DNA of 6,415 nucleotides from an uncultured Clostridia bacterium (GCA_944390615.1 CALXRJ010000078.1:1-6415); one strand, 5' to 3'; shown: positions 1-6,072, counted from the stretch's first letter. The notes: a model not told the origin generated them from the letters alone. Made by a program: numbers and translations.

Positions 1-6
1 CATTTC

Positions 7-118
7 ATAAGCTAAGAACTTCTATGCAAAATTTTTGGCACCCTTCCTGTGACGATTTTTTTTATAAAAAATCGCACGGACATTTTCAAAAAATTCTGCA
101 TAGAATTTCTAAGCTTAT
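7..118. repeat. Large imperfect palindrome (nested hairpin)
   Basis: The outer arms at 7-36 and 88-118 are near-perfect reverse complements (ATAAGC.TAGAA.TTCTATGC.GAATTTTT pattern, a few mismatches). Inside them a second stem pairs CGATTTTTT (53-61) with AAAAAATCG (66-74) around a 4-nt loop, and it extends outward with small bulges to about 46-79. The whole 112 bp could form one cruciform or RNA hairpin. It could be a palindromic dispersed repeat or MITE-like element, or a terminator of a gene upstream of the window. There is no transposase and no clear target-site duplication, so the origin is undecided. Confidence 0.7.
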
Positions 119-224
119 TCCACTCACACAATCATAATGCCAAAATAAAACCTATCATACGCGAAGCCCAAGCAACTGCAATTAGCAGATTGGAAAAAAA
201 AACGAAACTTAAAAGGAAATATTC
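119..224 (+). other. Intergenic tract, no gene supported
   Basis: Between the palindrome and the dut promoter there is no ORF with a start codon and ribosome-binding site. One frame stays open from 16 to the TGA at 227-229, and its last 30 codons (from about 139) read like ordinary protein (…IIREAQATAISRLEKK…). It has no ATG and runs through the palindrome. The stretch around 158-193 is visibly richer in G and C than its surroundings and can form a weak stem (CTGC/GCAG, 177-189). It may be the decayed end of an upstream gene or an untranslated region; I do not recognise it. Confidence 0.25.
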
Positions 225-251
225 TTGACTTTTTGAGGATATTGTTATAAA
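225..251 (+). promoter_or_regulatory. Probable sigma-A promoter for dut
   Basis: TTGACT (225-230) matches the -35 consensus at five of six positions. An extended -10, TG-T-TATAAA, lies at 243-251. The spacer is 15 bp, shorter than the ideal 17. The TG extension could compensate, or the polymerase could use TAAAAA at 248-253 with 17 bp spacing. Transcription would start near 258-262 and leave a leader of roughly 65-70 nt before dut. Confidence 0.5.
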
Positions 252-316
252 AATAATAAGTAAAAATTTAAGATAAAAATTGGGATTTATCATTAGTATA
301 AAAATCCTAAAGAAAG

Positions 317-322
317 AAGGAG
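317..322 (+). promoter_or_regulatory. Ribosome-binding site that sets the dut start
   Basis: AAGGAG lies 5 nt before the ATG at 328. The same frame stays open upstream to a TTG at 280, but that codon has no Shine-Dalgarno sequence and the extra 16 residues are not part of the dUTPase fold. The ATG at 328 is therefore the start. Confidence 0.85.
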
Positions 323-327
323 TAAAA

Positions 328-792
328 ATGGAAAAAATAAGAGGATTTGAAATTGCAAAAGGATTTGAAGACAAAGGAATTGTTCTACCAGAAAGAAAAA
401 CAAAATGTTCAGCCGCCTATGATATTGAAGCTGCAGAAGATACAGTAGTGCCAAGTTTCAAAAAAGGCATGAAACCAACCTTAGTTGCAACAGGGTTAAA
501 AGCCTATATGCAAGAAGATGAAGTACTATATCTAATGGCAAAAAGTTCAGGATTTCCCAAAAAAGGAATTCTATTATCTAATAGTGTTGGGGTAGTAGAT
601 GGAGATTATTATGAAAACGAAACCAATGATGGACATATCATGTTTTCTCTAATCAACTTAAAAGATGAAGATTTATATATAAAAAAGGGAGATGCTATAG
701 GACAAGCCATGTTTATAAAATATTTAACAACTGATCAAGATGCAGCAACTGGAATCAGAAAAGGTGGATTTGGTTCAACAAGCGAGCAATAA
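328..792 (+). CDS. dut: dUTP diphosphatase (dUTPase), trimeric type
   Basis: The 154-residue protein hydrolyses dUTP to dUMP and pyrophosphate in the cytoplasm, which limits uracil incorporation into DNA and feeds thymidylate synthesis. All five motifs of the trimeric family are in order: I AAYDIEA (29-35); II KSSGFPKKGI (72-81); III GVVDGDYY (88-95), with the likely catalytic Asp91; IV KKGDAIGQ (119-126); and V RKGGFGSTS (144-152), the flexible C-terminal tail that closes over the nucleotide. The inserted segment after motif III (NETNDGH, 97-103) and the N-terminal RGFEIAKGFEDKGI are typical, as I recall, of the clostridial branch. Motif II starts with Lys72 where most members have Arg. Length and motifs are intact. 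The gene lies 77 nt before the membrane protein gene without an obvious terminator between them. Confidence 0.94.
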   Translation: MEKIRGFEIAKGFEDKGIVLPERKTKCSAAYDIEAAEDTVVPSFKKGMKPTLVATGLKAYMQEDEVLYLMAKSSGFPKKGILLSNSVGVVDGDYYENETNDGHIMFSLINLKDEDLYIKKGDAIGQAMFIKYLTTDQDAATGIRKGGFGSTSEQ

Positions 793-869
793 AAAAGATG
801 ATTTTCATAAAAACAAAAGATAACAGTTTATAAAAAAGTAAAACAAAAAATTAGCGGAAAGGATTTTCT

Positions 870-2519
870 ATGAAAAAAATTTTAAATAGTTTAAAAAAGA
901 AAAAAAATTTGATTTTAGAGATTATCATACTGATTGTAATTGCTTTATTTAGTTTTAGTTTAGCACCTAAAACACTACAAAATGATACCTATTATACCGT
1001 ATCTATTGGAAATTTAATTTTAGAAAACGGAATCGATGGAAAAGACCATTTTTCATGGCATGAAAATTTACCTTATACGTATCCACACTGGTTGTATGAT
1101 GTCATAATGAGTTTGATATATAATTTAGGGGAGTGGGATGCTATCTACATTTCAGTATGTGTTATGTCCATTTTGCTTGGAATTACACTATATGAAGTAA
1201 ATAAAAAACTGAACAAAAATCAAGCCATATCTTTTTTAGTTACAATAGGGTCAATGTATTTACTAAAAGACTATATTGCAGCAAGAGCACAATTAATGAC
1301 ATTTATTATTTATGTAATTGTCATATATTTAATGGAAAAATTCTTAGAAAATCCTAAAAAAATTTACTATGGCATTGGCATTATTCTGGCATCTATTTTG
1401 ATTGCTAATTTGCATGTAGCAGTTTGGCCTTTTATATTTGTTTTAAGTTTACCTTATATAGCAGAATATGTGATATGCCATATTTCCGATATACTAATTT
1501 ATCAAAAGATTGGAATATGGTATAAAAAACTTTTACGACAATTCCATAAAAAAGACGAAAAAAAAGTAGAAAAAATCAACCAATCTTTAGAAAAAATCTA
1601 TATTGCAAATGAGAAAAGAAAAAAAGCACGAGAAGCTGAAGAACCTTATAAAATTAGAATGCAACGAAATAAAAATGTTAAATGGCTTATATTAGTCATG
1701 ATAATTTGTGCATTTACAGGATTATTGACACCACTTGACAATGATACACCTTACACCTATTTATATTATACAATGGAAGGGAATACGGTAAATAACATAA
1801 ATGAACACCTACCATTAACACTTATTCAAAACATACCAATTATGTGTACAATTATTATTGTACTTTCACTTTTAATATTTACAAAAGTAAAAATAAGATT
1901 ATCAGATTTATTTATGATAAGTGGGTTAACCTATTTAATGTTTTCCTCTAGGAGACAATCTACCATGTTTATTTTAATAGGTTCCATTATATTAAATAGA
2001 ATGATTACAGAAGCAATCCAAATATATGGAGGTGTAAAATTAAAAAAATTATATTATCAATTCATTGGGACCTTAAGTGTAATTGCTGGTTGTGGCATTA
2101 TCCTATTAAGCATAAATTATATAGACAAAAAGAAAGATGATGTATATGTAAGTACATCTACTTACCCTGTAGAAGCAGCTGATTGGATTTTAGAAAATTT
2201 AGATGTAGATAATATCAGGCTGTTTAATGAATATAATTATGGTAGTTATTTATTATATCGAGGAATTCCGGTATTTATCGATTCAAGAGCAGATTTATAC
2301 TCACCAGAATTCAATGGGGAAGAGGACATATTTATGGACTTTATTAACACATCCAATATTGGAAGATATTATGGTACAACATTTGAAAAATATGATATTA
2401 CACATGTGATTTTATATAAAAATTCCAAAATCAGTATGTTAATTGATGAAACAGAACCAGAAAATTACGATAAAATATACGCAGATAAGAATTTTGTTAT
2501 TTACGAAGTTGTTAAATAG
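870..2519 (+). CDS. Polytopic membrane protein, GT-C glycosyltransferase-like, uncharacterised
   Basis: A 549-residue integral membrane protein, started at ATG 870 behind GGAAAGGA (856-863, 6-nt gap). Residues 14-32 form the first membrane helix. An outside loop follows with Asn38-Asp39 and the pattern ILENG…DHFSW…PHWLYD (50-77), the place where GT-C enzymes keep their acidic catalytic residue. Further hydrophobic segments lie near 91-108, 120-132, 142-155, 167-202, 272-289, 318-337, 345-358, 365-379 and 396-418. Conserved-looking AARAQ (137-141), ANLH (179-182) and SSRRQ (359-363) match a widespread bacterial family of undefined function, as does the soluble C-terminal part with YPVEAADWI (432-440), NYGSYLLYRG (456-465) and FIDSRADLY (469-477). 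Residues 219-269 form a strongly basic, probably cytoplasmic, helical loop. By fold it may transfer a sugar from a lipid carrier at the outer face of the membrane, but donor and acceptor are unknown. murI starts 24 nt downstream, which suggests cotranscription. Confidence 0.7.
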   Translation: MKKILNSLKKKKNLILEIIILIVIALFSFSLAPKTLQNDTYYTVSIGNLILENGIDGKDHFSWHENLPYTYPHWLYDVIMSLIYNLGEWDAIYISVCVMSILLGITLYEVNKKLNKNQAISFLVTIGSMYLLKDYIAARAQLMTFIIYVIVIYLMEKFLENPKKIYYGIGIILASILIANLHVAVWPFIFVLSLPYIAEYVICHISDILIYQKIGIWYKKLLRQFHKKDEKKVEKINQSLEKIYIANEKRKKAREAEEPYKIRMQRNKNVKWLILVMIICAFTGLLTPLDNDTPYTYLYYTMEGNTVNNINEHLPLTLIQNIPIMCTIIIVLSLLIFTKVKIRLSDLFMISGLTYLMFSSRRQSTMFILIGSIILNRMITEAIQIYGGVKLKKLYYQFIGTLSVIAGCGIILLSINYIDKKKDDVYVSTSTYPVEAADWILENLDVDNIRLFNEYNYGSYLLYRGIPVFIDSRADLYSPEFNGEEDIFMDFINTSNIGRYYGTTFEKYDITHVILYKNSKISMLIDETEPENYDKIYADKNFVIYEVVK

Positions 2520-2543
2520 TGGAAAAGAGGACGGTTTAGAAAC

Positions 2544-3335
2544 ATGAATACAAGAGCAATCGGAATATTTGATTCAGGAATTGGTGGATTAACAGTTTTA
2601 AAAGAACTAGAAGAACGATTACCTGAAGAAAACTTTATATATTTAGGAGACACTTTGAATTTTCCATATGGAGACAAAACAAAAGAGGAAATTATTTCAT
2701 TTTCCAAAAAAAATATGGAATATTTAATAAGCCAAAATGTCAAAATGGTGGTAATAGCCTGTGGGACAGCAACCAGTCAAGCGTTAGATGTTATGAAAGA
2801 AATTTTTGACATTCCAATTATTGGAATAATAGAACCAACTGTAGATTATGTAGAAACACTAGGATTACAAAAAATAGGAGTTATTGCAACAACAGGAACA
2901 ATAAAAAGTGGTGCCTGGGAAAAAAGTTTAAAACAAAAAATACCTTATATGGAAGTAATAAACAAAGCTTGTCCTGTACTTGCCACAATAGCAGAAGAAG
3001 GAAAGGCAAAATCAAAAGAAAGTTTAGAGGCAATTCATGAGTACATGAAGATTTTTAAAGAAAATCAAGTAAATACTTTAATCTTAGGATGTACCCATTA
3101 TCCCATTTATGATGAAATTATCCAAAACGAATTTTCCAATAAGGTTACACTAATCAATACAGGCATTGCTGTAGCACAAAAAGTAAAAAAATATTTAGCA
3201 CAAAATCAGATGCAAAATCAAGGAGCAAAAAAACAAGCTAAAATAGTAATTACCAAAGAAGAAATAGATTTTGACAAAAAAGCAGAAAATATATTAAAAT
3301 GTACCAAAAAGCTTGACATCACTAATTTTTATTAA
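2544..3335 (+). CDS. murI: Glutamate racemase
   Basis: The 263-residue cytoplasmic enzyme interconverts L- and D-glutamate without cofactor and supplies the D-glutamate added by MurD to the peptidoglycan peptide. Family signatures are clear: FDSGIGG (9-15) with the substrate-binding Asp10-Ser11, PYG (41-43), the first catalytic Cys73 in IACGTATS (71-78), and the second catalytic Cys183 in LGCTHYP (181-187). The residue after Cys73 is Gly74, whereas most racemases have Asn there (CNT); the codons TGT GGG ACA show this directly. Length is normal, with a slightly extended Gln/Lys-rich C-terminus (about 214-235). The Shine-Dalgarno candidate (AAGAGG, 2525-2530) is 13 nt from the ATG, longer than usual, but no other start fits. 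The last codons contain the sigH promoter. Confidence 0.94.
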   Translation: MNTRAIGIFDSGIGGLTVLKELEERLPEENFIYLGDTLNFPYGDKTKEEIISFSKKNMEYLISQNVKMVVIACGTATSQALDVMKEIFDIPIIGIIEPTVDYVETLGLQKIGVIATTGTIKSGAWEKSLKQKIPYMEVINKACPVLATIAEEGKAKSKESLEAIHEYMKIFKENQVNTLILGCTHYPIYDEIIQNEFSNKVTLINTGIAVAQKVKKYLAQNQMQNQGAKKQAKIVITKEEIDFDKKAENILKCTKKLDITNFY

Positions 3336-3341
3336 TATAAT
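3313..3341 (+). promoter_or_regulatory. Perfect-consensus sigma-A promoter for sigH
   Basis: TTGACA (3313-3318) and TATAAT (3336-3341) are separated by exactly 17 bp. The -35 box lies in the last codons of murI and the -10 box begins directly after the murI stop codon (3333-3335). Transcription would start near 3348 and give a leader of about 30 nt before sigH, whose AAGGAG (3367-3372) sits 6 nt from the ATG. Strong basal transcription of sigH independent of murI is expected. Confidence 0.85.
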
Positions 3342-3378
3342 ACCAATATTAAATAAATTACGTAAAAAGGAGCTATAA

Positions 3379-4041
3379 ATGTCAGACCCTGAGATAAATA
3401 AATTTGACAAAAACTACAATCAAATGTCAGATGAAAACTTACTCCAAGAAGTAACTAAAAACCAAAACAAAACAGCACTTGATTGTCTAATTGAAAGATA
3501 TAAAGATATAGTAAGCATAAAAGCAAATAAATTTTTTATGGTAGGTTCTGAAAAAGAAGATATGTTACAAGAAGGTTACATAGGGTTATATAAAGCAGTA
3601 AAATCATTTGACGGCCAAAAACAAAACTCATTTAAAACCTTTGCAGGGCTATGTATAGAAAGGCAGATGATAACAGCCGTAAAAAACTCCAATAGGCAAA
3701 AACATATTCCATTAAATTCATCTCTATCATTAAATGCCAAAGCTTATGAAGAAAATGACGAAACCCAAGTAATCGATATACTAGATACCAGAAAAACAGG
3801 AGAAGACCCGCTAGATATCATAACCCAAAAAGAATATTTCACGGTAATCGAAAAAGCAATTAATGACAGTCTAAGTGATTTTGAAAAAAAAGTACTAACA
3901 CACTACAAAAACGGAGAGAGCTATGCAGAAATAGCAATAAAACTAGATAGTAAAGTAAAATCAGTAGATACCGCTATTCAAAGAATTAGAAAAAAAGCAC
4001 TCAAAATAAAACAAAAAATAGAAGGAGACAGCGAAGGTTAA
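3379..4041 (+). CDS. sigH: RNA polymerase sigma-H factor (Spo0H type)
   Basis: A 220-residue sigma-70-family factor with the length and architecture of Bacillus SigH (about 218 residues). Region 2 contains GSEKEDMLQEGYIGLYKAV (56-74), the core-polymerase-binding helix, followed by SFKTFAGLCIERQMITAVK (84-102), which melts and reads the -10 element. The block RQKHIPLNSSLSL (106-118) is a close match to the SigH signature I remember. Region 4 is the C-terminal helix-turn-helix, LSDFEKKVL (165-173) and SYAEIAIKLDSKVKSVDTAIQR (in two parts, 181-202), which reads the -35 element. Known SigH proteins direct transition-state, competence and early sporulation genes, including spo0A and spoIIA in relatives. 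It has its own consensus promoter and is followed by hairpins and a T-run, so it is probably monocistronic or only partly coupled to its neighbours. No anti-sigma gene is adjacent, as expected for SigH. Confidence 0.92.
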   Translation: MSDPEINKFDKNYNQMSDENLLQEVTKNQNKTALDCLIERYKDIVSIKANKFFMVGSEKEDMLQEGYIGLYKAVKSFDGQKQNSFKTFAGLCIERQMITAVKNSNRQKHIPLNSSLSLNAKAYEENDETQVIDILDTRKTGEDPLDIITQKEYFTVIEKAINDSLSDFEKKVLTHYKNGESYAEIAIKLDSKVKSVDTAIQRIRKKALKIKQKIEGDSEG

Positions 4042-4051
4042 ATCCTCCGCT
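4030..4051 (+). other. Hairpin overlapping the sigH stop codon
   Basis: AGCGAAGG (4030-4037) pairs with CCTCCGCT (4044-4051) at seven of eight positions around a 6-nt loop that contains the TAA stop (4039-4041). It is among the few GC-rich stems in the window. It may protect the sigH mRNA 3' end or act with the T-run that follows as part of a terminator. Confidence 0.5.
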
Positions 4052-4058
4052 GATTTTC

Positions 4059-4079
4059 AAAAGAAAAGTTTCTTTTTTT
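4059..4079 (+). terminator. Possible weak terminator after sigH
   Basis: AAAAGAA (4059-4065) pairs with TTCTTTT (4070-4076) around AAGT, and T residues run on to 4079. The stem is only seven pairs and nearly all A-T, so on its own it would be weak. Together with the GC-rich hairpin just upstream it could end a fraction of sigH transcripts and let the rest read into the HD-domain gene, for which I see no clear promoter. Confidence 0.45.
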
Positions 4080-4140
4080 AGTTTAAATGGCCGAAATTTT
4101 CATTAGAAATTGTAAGATAGGAGAAAGGAAAAGTATAAAA

Positions 4141-4695
4141 ATGAAAGAAGAATTCATAAAATTATTGAAAAGTACTAACAGAGAAAATATAGAACAATTA
4201 ATAGAATTTCTGCAAAAAACAGATTTCTTTGAAGCACCAGCAAGCACGCGTTTTCATGGAAGTAGAGAACATGGTTTATTAGAGCATAGTTTAAAGGTAT
4301 ATGAGATATTAAAAGAAAAAGTAAAAACAGCATGTATCGAAATAAAAACACCACCAGAATCTATCATTTTAATTGCACTATTACATGACATATGTAAAGC
4401 CAATTACTATAAAATAGACTATCGAAATGCCAAAAATGCACTAGGGGTATGGGAAAAAGTACCATACTATACAGTAGAAGACACCATTCCTTATGGACAT
4501 GGAGAAAAATCTGTTATGATGCTTACAGAATATATAAGACTAACGCCAGAAGAAAAATATGCCATTCGCTGGCATATGGGCTATACAGAACCAAAAGAAC
4601 AATACAGCACAATTGGTTTAGCTTTTACCAAATATCCTATTGCATTACTTACACATGAGGCAGATTTAGAGGCAACTTATTTTTTTGATACCTAA
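4141..4695 (+). CDS. HD-domain hydrolase, substrate unknown
   Basis: A 184-residue soluble protein with a metal-dependent HD phosphohydrolase core. The signature is complete: His49 in GLLEHSLKV (45-53), the paired His82-Asp83 in LLHDICK (80-86), and Asp175 in HEADLEATY (172-180). His120 (GHGEKSV, 119-125) and His145 (IRWHMG, 142-147) are placed where HD proteins often have extra metal or phosphate ligands. Such proteins cleave phosphate esters of nucleotides or RNA, but nothing here identifies the substrate. Close relatives in clostridia are, as far as I recall, simply called HD-domain hydrolases. The ATG at 4141 follows AAAGGA (4124-4129). An in-frame ATG at 4087 would add 18 residues but has no ribosome-binding site and sits beside the T-run after sigH, so it is less likely. 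Confidence 0.82.
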   Translation: MKEEFIKLLKSTNRENIEQLIEFLQKTDFFEAPASTRFHGSREHGLLEHSLKVYEILKEKVKTACIEIKTPPESIILIALLHDICKANYYKIDYRNAKNALGVWEKVPYYTVEDTIPYGHGEKSVMMLTEYIRLTPEEKYAIRWHMGYTEPKEQYSTIGLAFTKYPIALLTHEADLEATYFFDT

Positions 4696-4721
4696 TTTTT
4701 TCTATAAAAATAATTTATGGT

Positions 4722-4760
4722 AAAAAGGTCGTATCTTTTTCAAAAAGAAACGAGCTCTTT
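4722..4760 (+). promoter_or_regulatory. Hairpin in the hisS leader
   Basis: AAAAAGGTCGTATCTTTT (4722-4739) pairs with 4743-4760 around a 3-nt loop, with three mismatches in 18 positions. It lies 14 nt before the hisS Shine-Dalgarno sequence. No long T-run follows, so it is not a standard terminator. The conserved T-box bulge (TGGNACC) is absent and the 93-nt gap is too short for a full T-box. It may be a transcript-end or processing structure between the HD gene and hisS, or simply an AT-rich inverted repeat. Confidence 0.45.
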
Positions 4761-4774
4761 GTAAAATAATATGT

Positions 4775-4779
4775 AGGAG
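4775..4779 (+). promoter_or_regulatory. Ribosome-binding site that sets the hisS start
   Basis: AGGAG abuts an in-frame ATG at 4780 with no spacer, which a ribosome could not use well. The next in-frame ATG, at 4789, has an ideal 9-nt gap. The start is therefore placed at 4789, three codons shorter than the longest reading frame. Confidence 0.8.
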
Positions 4780-4788
4780 ATGAACCAA

Positions 4789-6066
4789 ATGAATAAAACA
4801 GAACCACGTACCCTTCCAGGATTTATGGAGTTATTGCCACAAGAACAAATATTAATGAATCAAATGAAAGATACGATTCGAAAAAATTACGAAAAATTTG
4901 GATTTTTACCATTAGATACACCAATTATAGAAGATTCTAAAGTTCTTTTAGCAAAAGCTGGAGGAGAAACGGAAAAACAAATTTATCGCTTTAACAAGGG
5001 AGACAATGATTTAAGTTTAAGATTTGACTTAACTGTCCCATTAGCCAAATATGTTGCTAAAAATTATGGGGAATTAGCATTTCCTTTTAGAAGATATCAG
5101 ATAGGGAAAGTATATCGCGGAGAAAGACAACAAAAAGGCAGATTTCGTGAATTTTATCAATGTGATATAGACATAATTGGGGATGGAACTTTAAGTATCA
5201 TAAATGATGCAGAACTTCCCAATGTTATATATAACACATTTAAAGAATTAGGGTTTGGAAAATTTACAATTTGCATTAATAACAGAAAAATTTTAAATGG
5301 TTTTTTCGAGTATCTAGCGTTAGAGGACTTATCGGCAGATATTTTAAGAATTATTGATAAAATAGAAAAAATTGGAAAAGAAAATGTAATAAAAGAGCTA
5401 CAAGATTTAAAAATAGATTTAGAAAAAATTAATCAAATTATATCTTTTCTGGAAATTAAAGGCTCAACAGATGAAAAATTACAAGCATTAAAAGATTTAA
5501 AAATTTCAAATGAAAAGTTTGAAAAAGGATTACAAGAATTAGAGGATGTTGTAAAATATATAAGATTATTCGAAGTTCCAGAAGAAAATTTCAAAATTGA
5601 TTTAACCATAGCCAGAGGATTAGATTATTATACTGGCACAGTATATGAAACATTTTTAGATGACTATAAATCATTGGGCAGTATATGTTCAGGTGGAAGA
5701 TATGAAAATTTGGCAGAATACTACACAGACAAAAAACTTCCAGGAGTAGGCATATCGATAGGCTTAACTAGATTATTCTATCAATTAAATGAAATGAAAC
5801 TAATTCAAACAGAAAAAAAATCAATTGCAGACATATTAATCATTTCTATGACAGAAGATTTTGAATATGTTGCTAAAATTGCAAATAAGTTTAGAAACGA
5901 AGGGAAAAAAGTACAAATTTATTTTGAAGACAAAAAGGTAAAAGCTCAGTTTAAATATGCAGATAAACTTCAAATTCCATATACAGTTATCATAGGAGAG
6001 GATGAAGTGAAGGCAAAAACCTATACAATTAAAAATATGAAAACAGGTGAGCAAGAAATGGTTTGA
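4789..6066 (+). CDS. hisS: Histidyl-tRNA synthetase
   Basis: A 425-residue class II aminoacyl-tRNA synthetase that attaches histidine to tRNA-His in the cytoplasm. The N-terminal GF…LLPQE (11-19) and the motif 1 region around GFLPLDTPIIED (38-49) come first. RFDLTVP (78-84) follows, then motif 2 with RGER (110-113) and GRFREFYQCDID (117-128). The histidine-specific loop ARGLDYYTGTVYE (275-287) carries Arg276, and motif 3 is GVGISIGLTRL (319-329) with Arg328 contacting ATP. The anticodon-binding domain fills about 345-425, starting near ADILIISM. Length equals the usual 420-430 residues and all motifs are intact. In many Bacillota hisS is followed by aspS, but here a long hairpin and a tRNA gene follow instead. 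No T-box is visible upstream. Confidence 0.97.
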   Translation: MNKTEPRTLPGFMELLPQEQILMNQMKDTIRKNYEKFGFLPLDTPIIEDSKVLLAKAGGETEKQIYRFNKGDNDLSLRFDLTVPLAKYVAKNYGELAFPFRRYQIGKVYRGERQQKGRFREFYQCDIDIIGDGTLSIINDAELPNVIYNTFKELGFGKFTICINNRKILNGFFEYLALEDLSADILRIIDKIEKIGKENVIKELQDLKIDLEKINQIISFLEIKGSTDEKLQALKDLKISNEKFEKGLQELEDVVKYIRLFEVPEENFKIDLTIARGLDYYTGTVYETFLDDYKSLGSICSGGRYENLAEYYTDKKLPGVGISIGLTRLFYQLNEMKLIQTEKKSIADILIISMTEDFEYVAKIANKFRNEGKKVQIYFEDKKVKAQFKYADKLQIPYTVIIGEDEVKAKTYTIKNMKTGEQEMV

Positions 6067-6072
6067 TTTTTC

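Noticed and set aside
280..327. N-terminal extension of dut from TTG at 280
   Set aside because: There is no Shine-Dalgarno before 280, while AAGGAG sits perfectly before ATG 328, and the dUTPase fold begins at the latter.
132..374. Minus-strand 80-codon ORF upstream of and overlapping dut
   Set aside because: It is a low-complexity Phe/Ile/Leu-rich translation of A-rich DNA, it overlaps the start of dut, and it has no supporting ribosome-binding site or recognisable motif.
2227..2409. Alternative plus-strand frame inside the membrane protein gene
   Set aside because: It is a shadow of the conserved C-terminal domain coding frame, with no own ribosome-binding site or motif.
2501..2743. Minus-strand ORF over the start of murI
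   Set aside because: It is antisense to clearly conserved murI sequence and has no features of its own.
3379..4041. sigH product as an ECF or sporulation-specific sigma factor (SigE/F/G)
   Set aside because: The length, the RQKHIPLNS block and the spacing between regions 2 and 4 fit Spo0H. ECF factors are shorter and lack this block, and SigE/F/G carry a region 3 not seen here.
4087..4140. Extended start for the HD hydrolase at ATG 4087
   Set aside because: The preceding bases are the T-run after sigH with no ribosome-binding site. The ATG at 4141 follows a purine-rich AAAGGA and gives the expected family N-terminus.
4449..4658. Alternative plus-strand frame inside the HD hydrolase gene
   Set aside because: It is a shadow frame over a region whose main frame holds the HD motifs.
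4696..4788. T-box riboswitch before hisS
   Set aside because: The gap is too short and the conserved TGGNACC T-box sequence and Stem I features are absent.
5836..6054. Minus-strand ORF over the hisS C-terminal part
   Set aside because: It is Phe/Cys/Ile-rich antisense translation of the anticodon-binding domain, with no support.
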